Positions 33,136-41,554 of a stretch of DNA of 64,000 nt are shown here, one piece after another. The notes under the pieces were generated by a model that was not told the DNA's origin, did no database searches, and saw only the letters and a list, made by a program, of their open reading frames with translations. Location: the NCBI RefSeq assembly GCF_000246855.1, contig NC_016609.1, positions 6,460,744 through 6,524,743 on the forward strand, in the 5' to 3' direction. The stretch comes from Niastella koreensis GR20-10. Lineage in GTDB: Bacteria > Bacteroidota > Bacteroidia > Chitinophagales > Chitinophagaceae. Each line of letters begins with the position of its first letter. The first letter of the stretch is position 1. A program made the translations under genes and the position numbers.

Positions 33136-34967
33136 GCCGCTGTAATTTTAAGCCTGTTGTACCAGGTGAATTTTAAAACAACCATACAGGTTATCCATAC
33201 ACTCATGGCCATAAAGCCATAACTTATAAAGCCAAACACAAAGAAGATGGGCATAATTACCATGCTCATTTGCCAGCAAATACCAATCAGTACATTGAAC
33301 ATATCCCATTTAAACTGGCGGTTGGGTTCAAAGGCGGGCTCTGTTTGTTTTACCCATTGCAATACGGGTTGCCAAAAACCCCAGGGTTTGGTATTGGTGT
33401 AAAATTGGGTGAGCACTTTTTTATCGGGCATGGGTGTTACCAAACAACCGATAACACTCGCAGCCATCGACAGTACCAGGATAATAAAGAAGGAGATCAG
33501 GGTGCTGATACCGCCGGATGCGTTGCTTATCCAGGCCATTAATTTCGGTACAAAGGTGGCTGATAACAACCCGGCTACCATTCCTGCAAAATACCCGTAG
33601 CCATTGAAACGCCACCAGATCCATTTCAACACATTGGCGGCAGCATAACCACCATACAGGGCCGAAGAGATCCATAAGGTGAGTGAACTGAGTGAATTGG
33701 CGAACAAGCCAAAAAAGCAGCCAATAGCGATAATAGTTATGGAGGTAAGGTAGCTGCACTTTACATAGTGACGCGGCGACTCATTTGGCTTGAAATATTT
33801 TTTATAGAAATCATTTACCAGGTACGCAGGGGCTGCATTTACAAAGGCAGAAAAGGTGCTCATAAAAGAAGCCAGCAATCCGGCCAGCACAATACCACGA
33901 ATACCTGCCGGCAGGTAATTGCTTACCACCTGGCTCAGGATCACTTCAAAATCGGGCTTTGACTGTCCCTGTAATGTTGGCATAAATGAATTGAAGGCAA
34001 TCAGGGTAAGCGCGCTTACCATCATAAACAGGGGAATGTATAATACCAGGTTGGTAAAACCGCTCAGCTTGGCTGCTTCCCAGGGTTTCCGTGCACTGAG
34101 GATACGCTGCATATCAAAACCTGGTACAGGGCCGGCCAAACTGGCAAAGATGCCTTTTCCGATCATCATCAGCACCAGGGCGCCAAACCAGCTGAAACCA
34201 TCTTCAGCTATTTTATCATTGGCCTGTGAAAAGGTATTGTCCCAGTTGATATTCAGTTTCCATTGTGGCCAGAAGGAAGCCCAGCCTTGCGGCAACTGCT
34301 GATGCAGGTGGTCGTAGTTAACGCCTTTTACCGCAAAGATCACTACCAATATACAGCTCACTACCAGGATGCCATATTGCAATACTTCAGTAGCCACTAC
34401 GCTGTACATGCCGCCTTTTACAGTATATAAGGTGGTTAACATTACAATGACCAGGGCATAGGTTTGTTGATTGGTCAATACAGCATTGGAAATATCCCAG
34501 GGCAGAATACCCGCGGCAAACTTTCCGATACCAACAAATACATACCCAATAAAACCGATCACACTTATAATTGCAAAGATCACAACGATCATATGTGCCA
34601 GGCGGCCGCTGCGGTCGTCGCCAAATCGTTTAATGATCCAGTCGGCGCCGGTAAGCGCGTTGCTTCGCCGGATCCAGATGGCCAGGAAAACCATTACAAA
34701 GATCTGGTTCCAGATGGGCCATAACCAGGGCAGCCAGGCAGCTTTGAACCCATAAATAAATAACAGGGCCACATAAAACGCGGTTCCGCTTACATCAAAC
34801 ATGCCACTGCTGTTGCTGAAACCCAGCCAATACCACTTGATGTTGTTATCGCCCAGGAAATAAGACTGCATGTTCTTTGATGCTTTCTTCGAGATCCAGA
34901 AGCCCAGGCCAATGATCACCAGCAGGTACAGAATGATAATAATAATGTCAAGGGTTGATAAATTCAT
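33132..34967 (-). CDS. sodium:solute symporter (SSS family), sugar type
   Basis: The 611-residue protein has about 14 membrane helices. The N-terminal LDIIIIILYLLVIIGLGFWISKKASKNMQSYFLGDNNIKWYWLGFS and the GPVPGFDMQRILSARKPWEAAKLSG region are SSS landmarks. It resembles members found beside glycan loci of Bacteroidota that import monosaccharides with sodium. No ABC or MFS importer is in the operon, so it is probably the inner-membrane route for the released sugar. The sugar itself cannot be named; its neighbour is an AGE-type epimerase. Confidence 0.9.
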   Translation of the reverse strand: MNLSTLDIIIIILYLLVIIGLGFWISKKASKNMQSYFLGDNNIKWYWLGFSNSSGMFDVSGTAFYVALLFIYGFKAAWLPWLWPIWNQIFVMVFLAIWIRRSNALTGADWIIKRFGDDRSGRLAHMIVVIFAIISVIGFIGYVFVGIGKFAAGILPWDISNAVLTNQQTYALVIVMLTTLYTVKGGMYSVVATEVLQYGILVVSCILVVIFAVKGVNYDHLHQQLPQGWASFWPQWKLNINWDNTFSQANDKIAEDGFSWFGALVLMMIGKGIFASLAGPVPGFDMQRILSARKPWEAAKLSGFTNLVLYIPLFMMVSALTLIAFNSFMPTLQGQSKPDFEVILSQVVSNYLPAGIRGIVLAGLLASFMSTFSAFVNAAPAYLVNDFYKKYFKPNESPRHYVKCSYLTSITIIAIGCFFGLFANSLSSLTLWISSALYGGYAAANVLKWIWWRFNGYGYFAGMVAGLLSATFVPKLMAWISNASGGISTLISFFIILVLSMAASVIGCLVTPMPDKKVLTQFYTNTKPWGFWQPVLQWVKQTEPAFEPNRQFKWDMFNVLIGICWQMSMVIMPIFFVFGFISYGFMAMSVWITCMVVLKFTWYNRLKITAA

Positions 34968-35074
34968 GCGTCTTTTATTAAGCTGCCAATTAGTTTAAAA
35001 TTTACCGGCTGAACTTCCCCTGAAGTATCAACCGGCTTTCTCAGGATCGGATACTGGATTTTATGCTTACTCAA

Positions 35075-36529
35075 CTATGTTTTCCATTGCCACCCTTTTT
35101 TGGTGAATACCACTGTTATAATTGAAACAATACCTGTAAATAACAATCCACTCACTACTCCACCCGCTATATTTTTTTGCATGCCGGTATACAGTTCATA
35201 ACCGCCGCTCACGTGCAGCAACGGCAACAGCAATAAGTTACCGGCCACGTAAGCAACCATCGGATTTCTTCCATTATTACTGAAATAACCGATTATTCGC
35301 TTACCTATATTCGTCAATTGTAACCCTTCAAAAGCCATCAACATAAAAAAGGCCAGTCCGGCAGTAACAAAATAATAACTGAACGTAGAGGGGTCTTTTT
35401 TTATGCCGCCTTCCCAGGCTTCAAAAAAAAGTCCCAGCAATAACAGGTAAGCGCCAGCTGTAAAGAACCGGTGAATAAGAGAAAGTTGTTTTTGTGGTAT
35501 TTGATACAGGATAAAATAGCAGGCGGCGCAACAGCAACCCGTTATTGTTACATTGAGGTTCGTATGCCGCCCTAGCAGCAATATTACATTCGCCACTATA
35601 ATTAACACCGAGAGTGCTGCCATTTTTTTTATTGTTTGCGGCGGCAATTCATCCGCTTCCGGTTTATTGCTACCCGCATCCGCTACCAGCCAGTCGCCTG
35701 CCAGCGTACCTGGTATTATAATGAACAAATATTTCAGGTAATAGAACTTATACATCCAGCCGGCCGGCGACCATTGCATTACCATTTCGTTCCAGCTTCC
35801 GGGCGTTTTGGCGCCCAGGATAATGGCCATCAGAAAAGGTAAAAGGGCAATCCGCCAGGCCGGTTTGTTTTGGGTGAACCACCAAACGATGGTGCCAAAC
35901 AGCGCCATATTGGCCAGCACCAGAATGATAATATCACTCCGGTATAATGAAAATCCATTTCCATCTTTAAAAGGCAAAAACAGCAACAAACAACCCGCTC
36001 CGGCAAAAGCCAGCGTTCTTATTACCAGCCACCGGTTTTTGTACAGGGTGTTGGCCGGTATATACCACTGAAAGAACAACAACACGAACGATACCAGCTG
36101 CAGCACATAATGCCAGCTTTCCGGTTCTTTGCTCATACTGCGCGCATGCATCGTGAACAGCGCAAAGAACACAAGGCCTGCAAAGCGCCGGATAGCCGTA
36201 TATAACACCATGGCTGTTCCGCTTCCTTCCTTCACTTTTTTATGCAGGGCCAGCGGAATGGCAGCGCCCATACTGAACAGGAAGAAAGGGAACACCAGGT
36301 CAACCCAGGTAATGCCCGGCAACTCCGGGGTATACACATGCCCGGGCGGTGGCGTTTGTGCATGGTACATCCAGGCAGGCAAAATGCAAAAGGCAATGCT
36401 GCTGGAGAGTACCATCGCCAAAATGGCGAAGCCCCGTAATGCGTCTAAACTTTTGTTGCGGCCTCCCCCCGGCCCCTTCCCGTGGAGGGGGAGCTGGGCA
36501 TCCTCGCGTGAATTCTTTAACCTCATCAA
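35075..36529 (-). CDS. DUF5009-type membrane acyltransferase-like protein
   Basis: The 484-residue protein has about 11-12 helices and starts its conserved part at NKSLDALRGFAILAMVLS, the signature shared by DUF5009 and heparan-alpha-glucosaminide N-acetyltransferase relatives. GMYHAQTPPPGHVYTPELPGITWVDLVFPFFLFSMG-like sequence, with the WVDLVFPFFLF motif, follows. It probably moves an acyl group across or within the membrane; direction and substrate are unknown. Residues 8-23 (DAQLPLHGKGPGGGRN) are encoded by a GC-rich repeat copy, so the N-terminus is of recent repeat origin and no better start codon exists. Confidence 0.82.
   Translation of the reverse strand: MMRLKNSREDAQLPLHGKGPGGGRNKSLDALRGFAILAMVLSSSIAFCILPAWMYHAQTPPPGHVYTPELPGITWVDLVFPFFLFSMGAAIPLALHKKVKEGSGTAMVLYTAIRRFAGLVFFALFTMHARSMSKEPESWHYVLQLVSFVLLFFQWYIPANTLYKNRWLVIRTLAFAGAGCLLLFLPFKDGNGFSLYRSDIIILVLANMALFGTIVWWFTQNKPAWRIALLPFLMAIILGAKTPGSWNEMVMQWSPAGWMYKFYYLKYLFIIIPGTLAGDWLVADAGSNKPEADELPPQTIKKMAALSVLIIVANVILLLGRHTNLNVTITGCCCAACYFILYQIPQKQLSLIHRFFTAGAYLLLLGLFFEAWEGGIKKDPSTFSYYFVTAGLAFFMLMAFEGLQLTNIGKRIIGYFSNNGRNPMVAYVAGNLLLLPLLHVSGGYELYTGMQKNIAGGVVSGLLFTGIVSIITVVFTKKGWQWKT
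36458..36497. repeat. GC-rich REP-like hairpin within the DUF5009 coding start
   Basis: GCCTCCCCCCGGCCCC and GGAGGGGGAGC around TTCCCGT, nearly the same as 22085-22122. Here it is translated as part of the DUF5009 N-terminus. Confidence 0.75.
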
Positions 36530-36589
36530 TTTTACATTTCAAGTATATCAACTGTATCAACCCTATCAACCTACATAAGCTTATTCTTA

Positions 36590-36640
36590 CTCATTAACCC
36601 GTCAACCTGTCAACCTGTTAACCTGTCAACTGATCAACTC
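36590..36640. repeat. period-8 array abutting the GHL10 lipoprotein stop codon
   Basis: Units TTAACCCG, TCAACCTG, TCAACCTG, TTAACCTG, TCAACTGA, TCAACTCA; a weaker relative (ATATCAAC, TGTATCAA) extends back to about 36545. The stop codon at 36639-36641 is part of the last unit. Confidence 0.8.
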
Positions 36641-38042
36641 ACTTCTTTATCCCCGCCGCTACCGCATCCCACAAGGGCTGCTTTAATTGATTGGTTTCCG
36701 GTGCATACATGTGCACTACATCAAACAGCATCACACCGCCTGTTGTATTATCGATAATATATTTGATGGCGCGCGTTAATTCCGATTTGCTCGACCAGTT
36801 CAGGTTACCCATATCCACACTGCCATAATGCGGCACCTTGTTTTTGGTGATGTATTTGATACCGTTGATCGATCCTTCGATACTCCACCAGTGGTACTTC
36901 AGGTTAGCCGTGGCGCTGTTCTCTGATAATAAGATCTGGGTAAAATAATTACCGGTCATCAGGATGTCGAGCTGTTCGGCATACCCGGTTTCATTGTACC
37001 TGGGATAAGCCCAATCGAAGCGGATGGTTTGATCGCCGAACGGATCGTAATCCTGGCTCGCCCAGTTAACACCTACCTGGTAATAGGTACCATACCACGC
37101 CCCAACATATACGCCAAACTCCACATTCGATTTAACCGCTTTCACCGTGGCACGGGCCTTTTTAAAGAAATCGTAAATAACCCCTGAGCGGTACAATAAC
37201 CATTTATTAAAATACTTGCCGGTAACGTTGGGTAGTACCGAACCCGCGCTTTCCTTCCAGCTGGCTACAATGTCTTTGGGGAAGTTCATGTTAGCCGCTG
37301 TATTATCCTGAAACCTGTCCTGCAAAAAACTGATGAACTGGTTTTTACTGAAATCTGAAAAATCGGCATAAATATCTGCATAGCGGGCATAGTCCAGAAT
37401 AAGGCCATCTACATTATACTTTGTTACGATCTCCTTTATTATGTTCAGGGCCCGTTCCTGTACGGCAGGCTGCGCCGGGTTTACAAACCCATTGCGGCCG
37501 GTGCTGGTAATAGACACCCGGTTCCCGTTTACATCGCATACAATGGATTCGTAATTGCTTTTGAATGCCGCATTATCATACAGTGTTCCCATTCCCCGGC
37601 TGGCGTCACCTTCCACAAAGGTTACCGTGGAAGCATAGATCTTCATGTTCCGTTTGTGCGCTTCATCCACCATAAAAGCCACATAGTCTACATTGGGCGT
37701 AAAACTTTTTCCGCCAATTGAAGTATACTGCGTGGTATAGGCGCTGGGATACATGGTATACCCCGCGCTGCCTTTTACATCCATCACCAGCCCGGTAACG
37801 CCTATGCTCTTTAAGGTATCGAGTGTTTTCCTGATCTGGGCGGTATCATTGAATCTGCCCGTTGTGCCATACACGTTCGAGCGGCAATCTACCCAGGCCA
37901 GCACATTACGCCGGCGTACGGTATCGGCAATGCTGCCATCGGTACCACCTGCATCGCCTGAAGCGCCGTTCTTTTTACAGGCTACGGTGGCCAGCAGCAG
38001 CACGGCTACCAATATATTCATTACATGAGCTATTTGTTTCAT
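36639..38042 (-). CDS. GHL10/DUF187-type TIM-barrel lipoprotein, putative glycosidase
   Basis: The 467-residue product has a lipoprotein signal (LATVAC, cysteine 22, then KK). The rest follows the glycosyl-hydrolase-like GHL10 pattern: VLAWVDCRSNVYGT..., DTLKSIGVTGLVMDVKGSAGYTMYPS, VDYVAFMVDEAHKRNMKIYAS, then KYNVDGLILDYARY and a late RFDWAYPRYNE. Asp in DYARY and conserved Asp/Glu in later strands are candidate catalytic residues. The family has no firmly assigned activity that I can cite. As a likely surface lipoprotein beside SusC/SusD, it is the best candidate for the first glycan-cutting step of this locus. Confidence 0.82.
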   Translation of the reverse strand: MKQIAHVMNILVAVLLLATVACKKNGASGDAGGTDGSIADTVRRRNVLAWVDCRSNVYGTTGRFNDTAQIRKTLDTLKSIGVTGLVMDVKGSAGYTMYPSAYTTQYTSIGGKSFTPNVDYVAFMVDEAHKRNMKIYASTVTFVEGDASRGMGTLYDNAAFKSNYESIVCDVNGNRVSITSTGRNGFVNPAQPAVQERALNIIKEIVTKYNVDGLILDYARYADIYADFSDFSKNQFISFLQDRFQDNTAANMNFPKDIVASWKESAGSVLPNVTGKYFNKWLLYRSGVIYDFFKKARATVKAVKSNVEFGVYVGAWYGTYYQVGVNWASQDYDPFGDQTIRFDWAYPRYNETGYAEQLDILMTGNYFTQILLSENSATANLKYHWWSIEGSINGIKYITKNKVPHYGSVDMGNLNWSSKSELTRAIKYIIDNTTGGVMLFDVVHMYAPETNQLKQPLWDAVAAGIKK

Positions 38043-38060
38043 GTTGTATTGTTTTTAGGA

Positions 38061-39755
38061 TTAAGGAGCGTATTTGGTGAATTCGTAAGCCATAATACCG
38101 CCATTGGTCAGTAACATGTATACACACACTCTTTCGCGGTCGTCGTTCAGTACCGTGCAAATATCTCCTGCCCCATTGCCATTGGCACTGGCGGTTATGT
38201 CGTTGGCATCGGGCGAAGCAAATACCCTGAAGTCTTTGAACCCGGCCGCCGTTGATGTAAGCCCTATATTGGAGCTTTTTGTAACATCGAACAGGCTAAA
38301 GCCCGCCTTGCTGTTGGTACCATTGGTAAACCGTTGAACCGCCAGGAAACTTGCATTGTTGAACTGGAAATAATCCATGGCCATGTGGTTGAGGCCAATG
38401 ACCGCTGTTTCTGAAGTGAACGCTACGGACCGGCTGTTACTGGCCCCATTTACCAGGGCTATTTCTCCTGCATAGTTTACAAAGTAATCGCCATTGGCAG
38501 TGGTTGAAGCCGGTTGCGCTTCGGCGTAGAACGACCAGGTAGTACCACCGGCCATTGTTTGATAAGCTAATGGCGTTGGCGTATTATTTACCATGGTACC
38601 ATTGGTCACCTGCCAGCTGTAGGTAATATTCGACACACCGGCTGTAGCGTCGAGGATCGCGTTCTTGTTTACATCGCCATATACATTTATCCTTCTGCCC
38701 ACTCCTCCATCTCCGGTTATGGCAGCCGGGTTGTTATTCGTCCACTGGATCAGCTTTACCGGGTTTACATCAAACGGATCATTGTATTTGTATACATAGA
38801 ACACAGAATTCTTCGGCGCCCAGGAAGAAATCAGGATGTGGCCGGCCGAGTCGTTGGCAATGGCAAAGCTGCGCAAGCTGCCGGGCGGCACTGCCATATC
38901 CTGCACATACGCCCCGGTTTTACGATCGTATATTTTAAAAGTAGATGGTGTGGTGCTTAATGCCAGCACCAGGTAATTTCCACTTACCGCCATGGAGCGG
39001 TTGTTGTCATTGGTGGTGAACCCGGTGATATTGACTGCATCCTTTTTCCACAACAGGCGGCTGATACCTACTCCATAGTTCAGTTTTACCGGATCCAGCG
39101 CTTTGAACGTATAGGTACGTTTTGTTTTATCGTTACCGGTTACGGTATATGGAACGGTTTTATTCTGTGACAGATCAATAACAGAGCCATCGGTTATGCC
39201 TTGTATTGCATGCGGGCTCACGGTAGTGGTCAGTTTCACTGCCGATACATCGGTGCCGGGTACCACATAAAATTTTACTTCGTTGGTGGTGTTATCAATT
39301 ACGCCATCGATGGTTTGCGGCACACCGTTTTCCATATAGGTAAAAGCAGCTGTGCGCAATACCAGGTCGGCCACATTACGTACTACCAGTACATAATTGC
39401 TTACTTCACCGGTTCCTGATGTCACCGTCAAATGCAGCGGCTCGCGCACATCCATGGGTGAACCCAGTTGCGGCGTTATTTTGGCGTCGGTTGAAATAGT
39501 AGTACGGATAATAATTTTTGACAGATCGGTCGGGTTATTTGAATCTGGCTGATAGAAATAAGGCACATCTATATAAATGGTATCATTACTATACCGGGGT
39601 TCAAACAACCGGTTACCGCCAAACCCTTCGATGGTCGCATACACATCGCTGAGGGCTTTTCCGCCCTGCCGGGGCACGGCATCAGCTTTGCGACAGGAAG
39701 AAGCCAAATTTGTAACTATTGTTGCTCCCAGTATATAGAGAAATATTTGTTTCAT
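38061..39755 (-). CDS. DUF5018-type surface lipoprotein, putative glycan binder
   Basis: From the ATG at 39755 (MKQIFLYIL) the product has 564 residues, with a lipoprotein signal (LASSC, cysteine 21, then RKAD). Two Ig-like segments resemble DUF5018 (ITPQLGSPMDVREPLHLTVTSGTGEVSNYVLVVRN; YVVPGTDVSAVKLTTTVSP with KTKRTYTFKALD). They are followed by a beta-propeller-like C-terminal half (NRSMAVSGNYLVLALS, FAIANDSAGHILISSW). It fills the SGBP position after SusD. The domain call is by eye. Confidence 0.75.
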   Translation of the reverse strand: MKQIFLYILGATIVTNLASSCRKADAVPRQGGKALSDVYATIEGFGGNRLFEPRYSNDTIYIDVPYFYQPDSNNPTDLSKIIIRTTISTDAKITPQLGSPMDVREPLHLTVTSGTGEVSNYVLVVRNVADLVLRTAAFTYMENGVPQTIDGVIDNTTNEVKFYVVPGTDVSAVKLTTTVSPHAIQGITDGSVIDLSQNKTVPYTVTGNDKTKRTYTFKALDPVKLNYGVGISRLLWKKDAVNITGFTTNDNNRSMAVSGNYLVLALSTTPSTFKIYDRKTGAYVQDMAVPPGSLRSFAIANDSAGHILISSWAPKNSVFYVYKYNDPFDVNPVKLIQWTNNNPAAITGDGGVGRRINVYGDVNKNAILDATAGVSNITYSWQVTNGTMVNNTPTPLAYQTMAGGTTWSFYAEAQPASTTANGDYFVNYAGEIALVNGASNSRSVAFTSETAVIGLNHMAMDYFQFNNASFLAVQRFTNGTNSKAGFSLFDVTKSSNIGLTSTAAGFKDFRVFASPDANDITASANGNGAGDICTVLNDDRERVCVYMLLTNGGIMAYEFTKYAP

Positions 39756-39787
39756 TGTTGAAGATTTATTATTCTTTGTAATCAGCA

Positions 39788-39828
39788 ATAGACAATTGGC
39801 AAATTGTCTATTGTCAATTGCCTATTGA
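39788..39828. repeat. period-7 array abutting the SusD stop codon
   Basis: On the minus strand: CAATAGG, CAATTGA, CAATAGA, CAATTTG, CCAATTG, TCTATTG. It includes an inverted CAATAGACAATT/AATTGTCTATTG pair. It starts 2 nt after the SusD stop (39830). Confidence 0.7.
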
Positions 39829-39829
39829 T

Positions 39830-41536
39830 TTACCATCCTTTGATCTGCGTCAACGCCTGGTTGTTCTGCAATTCAGTTGTTGGAATAGGAATGTAATACA
39901 ACGCGGGGGTGAACTGGCGGTTGGTATTATCACATGACACTACTTCATAAGTGGTGCCGGCGCCTGAACCGGTGATCCTGTGCCCGGTGAATTTTACGCC
40001 ATTCAATACCAGATGCGCCTTGCGCCATCTGCGCAGGTCCCAGTACCGGTGACCTTCAAAGGCCAGTTCCACTTTACGCTCATGTTCTATCGCTTCCATC
40101 ATTTGTGCAGCGGTACTGGCGGTGGTGTTGGGCATGCCTGCCCGGTTACGCACTTTGTTCAATGATTGCTGGGCGCCGCTGATATCGTTCAGCTTTGTTT
40201 TGGCTTCGGCGTGGATCAGCAACACCTCTGCATAGCGCATCTCTATCCATTGCTGGGTACTTGCATTCACCACAAAAGTGGTATTGGTGGAGTCGAGCAT
40301 TTTTTTGATGTAATAGCCGGTAACCGTTTTATGCGGTTCGGTAGTGGAAGCATATTCTACAAATCCCTCCGTACCATCGCCAGGCGTGGTATTGAGGGTG
40401 CGGCTTTTCCATTTTGAACCGTTATACAGGATGGTGGCGTAAAAGCGGGGATCGCGGTTATCGTATGGGTTGGCTGCGTGAACCGGGTTGCTCCACAGGA
40501 ATTTGGTGCCGTCAATTCTTTCAAACTCATCTACCATTTCGGCAGTAGGCACGCCATACACCAGGCACTGGCCAGTAGCGTCGCGGGGTGGAGCAAAACC
40601 CAGGTCGTAGGTATGCGTAAGCTGGGGCGCTACATAATCAACCTTGAACAGCGCCTCTTTGGTGTTCTTATTATAGAAAGTATTGGTAAAATTAGCTTCC
40701 AGCGCATAATAGCCCTGGTTAGCCAGCCCTATCACCGCTTCAGCGGCGGTGACTGCATTCTGGTAGTAGGTTTGCGCACTGGCAGCCGGTATACCGGTAA
40801 ATTCATCCTGGTTGAATTGCTTTTTATCGTACTCGGCAATGGAAGCCGCATACAACCAGGTACGTGCCAGCATGCCATAGGCAGCGCCCATAGTAGCCCG
40901 GCCGGTTTTAGTGGATGGCCATTGTTTGGGCAGGTTATCGGCCGCAAATTGAAAATCGGCGGCAATGAATTTGTAGCAATCCTCTTCCGATGAGCGTTGG
41001 TGGTTGTTGGAGCTGTACTGGTCCAGGTTATCGAACAGCACCACGCTGCCATGCAGTTTCACCAGCCACAAATACACATAGCCCCTGATAAAGCGCGCTT
41101 CGGCCTCATACTGTTTTCTTGTACCGTCATCTACCTTGGCGTATTTGTTCAGGCCGGAAATAAATTCATTTACCCGGCGAATGCGCTCATAGCCTGTTTG
41201 CCAGTAGTTCAATTGCGGACCAGCGGCATTTACCCTGGAGGCATCGGTGGCCAGGATGTTCACCGTACCATTACCGGCAACGGTAGATGTATATTTTTCG
41301 ATGTCGGTCAACGCATCGGTAGCATTGCTGTACCCGATGGGGAACTGGCCAAATTGAAACTTCTGAAATTCGGCGTACATGCCGGCAATATAGAGTTCCA
41401 TATTGCTGGCATTGCTGTAGATAGATTCTTCGGTGTAGCGGTCGGTAGGAAAAACATCTACTTTACAGCCGGGCGTCATTGCGATCAATGAAGCAGCCAG
41501 CACCGTACATTTTATAGTTGAGATCATTTTGCTCAT
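39830..41536 (-). CDS. SusD-family glycan-binding lipoprotein
   Basis: The 568-residue product has a lipoprotein signal (TPGC, cysteine 24, then KVD) and the SusD landmarks RYTEESIYSNASNMELYIAGMYAEFQ, QYEAEARFIRGYVYLWLVKLHGSVVL, RYAEVLLIHAEAKTKLN and IEHERKVELAFEGHRYWDLRRWRKA. It is the lid of the SusC encoded 18 nt upstream. A second ATG lies at residue 4. The surface ligand is unknown; see the locus-level finding. Confidence 0.93.
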   Translation of the reverse strand: MSKMISTIKCTVLAASLIAMTPGCKVDVFPTDRYTEESIYSNASNMELYIAGMYAEFQKFQFGQFPIGYSNATDALTDIEKYTSTVAGNGTVNILATDASRVNAAGPQLNYWQTGYERIRRVNEFISGLNKYAKVDDGTRKQYEAEARFIRGYVYLWLVKLHGSVVLFDNLDQYSSNNHQRSSEEDCYKFIAADFQFAADNLPKQWPSTKTGRATMGAAYGMLARTWLYAASIAEYDKKQFNQDEFTGIPAASAQTYYQNAVTAAEAVIGLANQGYYALEANFTNTFYNKNTKEALFKVDYVAPQLTHTYDLGFAPPRDATGQCLVYGVPTAEMVDEFERIDGTKFLWSNPVHAANPYDNRDPRFYATILYNGSKWKSRTLNTTPGDGTEGFVEYASTTEPHKTVTGYYIKKMLDSTNTTFVVNASTQQWIEMRYAEVLLIHAEAKTKLNDISGAQQSLNKVRNRAGMPNTTASTAAQMMEAIEHERKVELAFEGHRYWDLRRWRKAHLVLNGVKFTGHRITGSGAGTTYEVVSCDNTNRQFTPALYYIPIPTTELQNNQALTQIKGW

Positions 41537-41554
41537 AGCTTCCGTTATTTTTTA

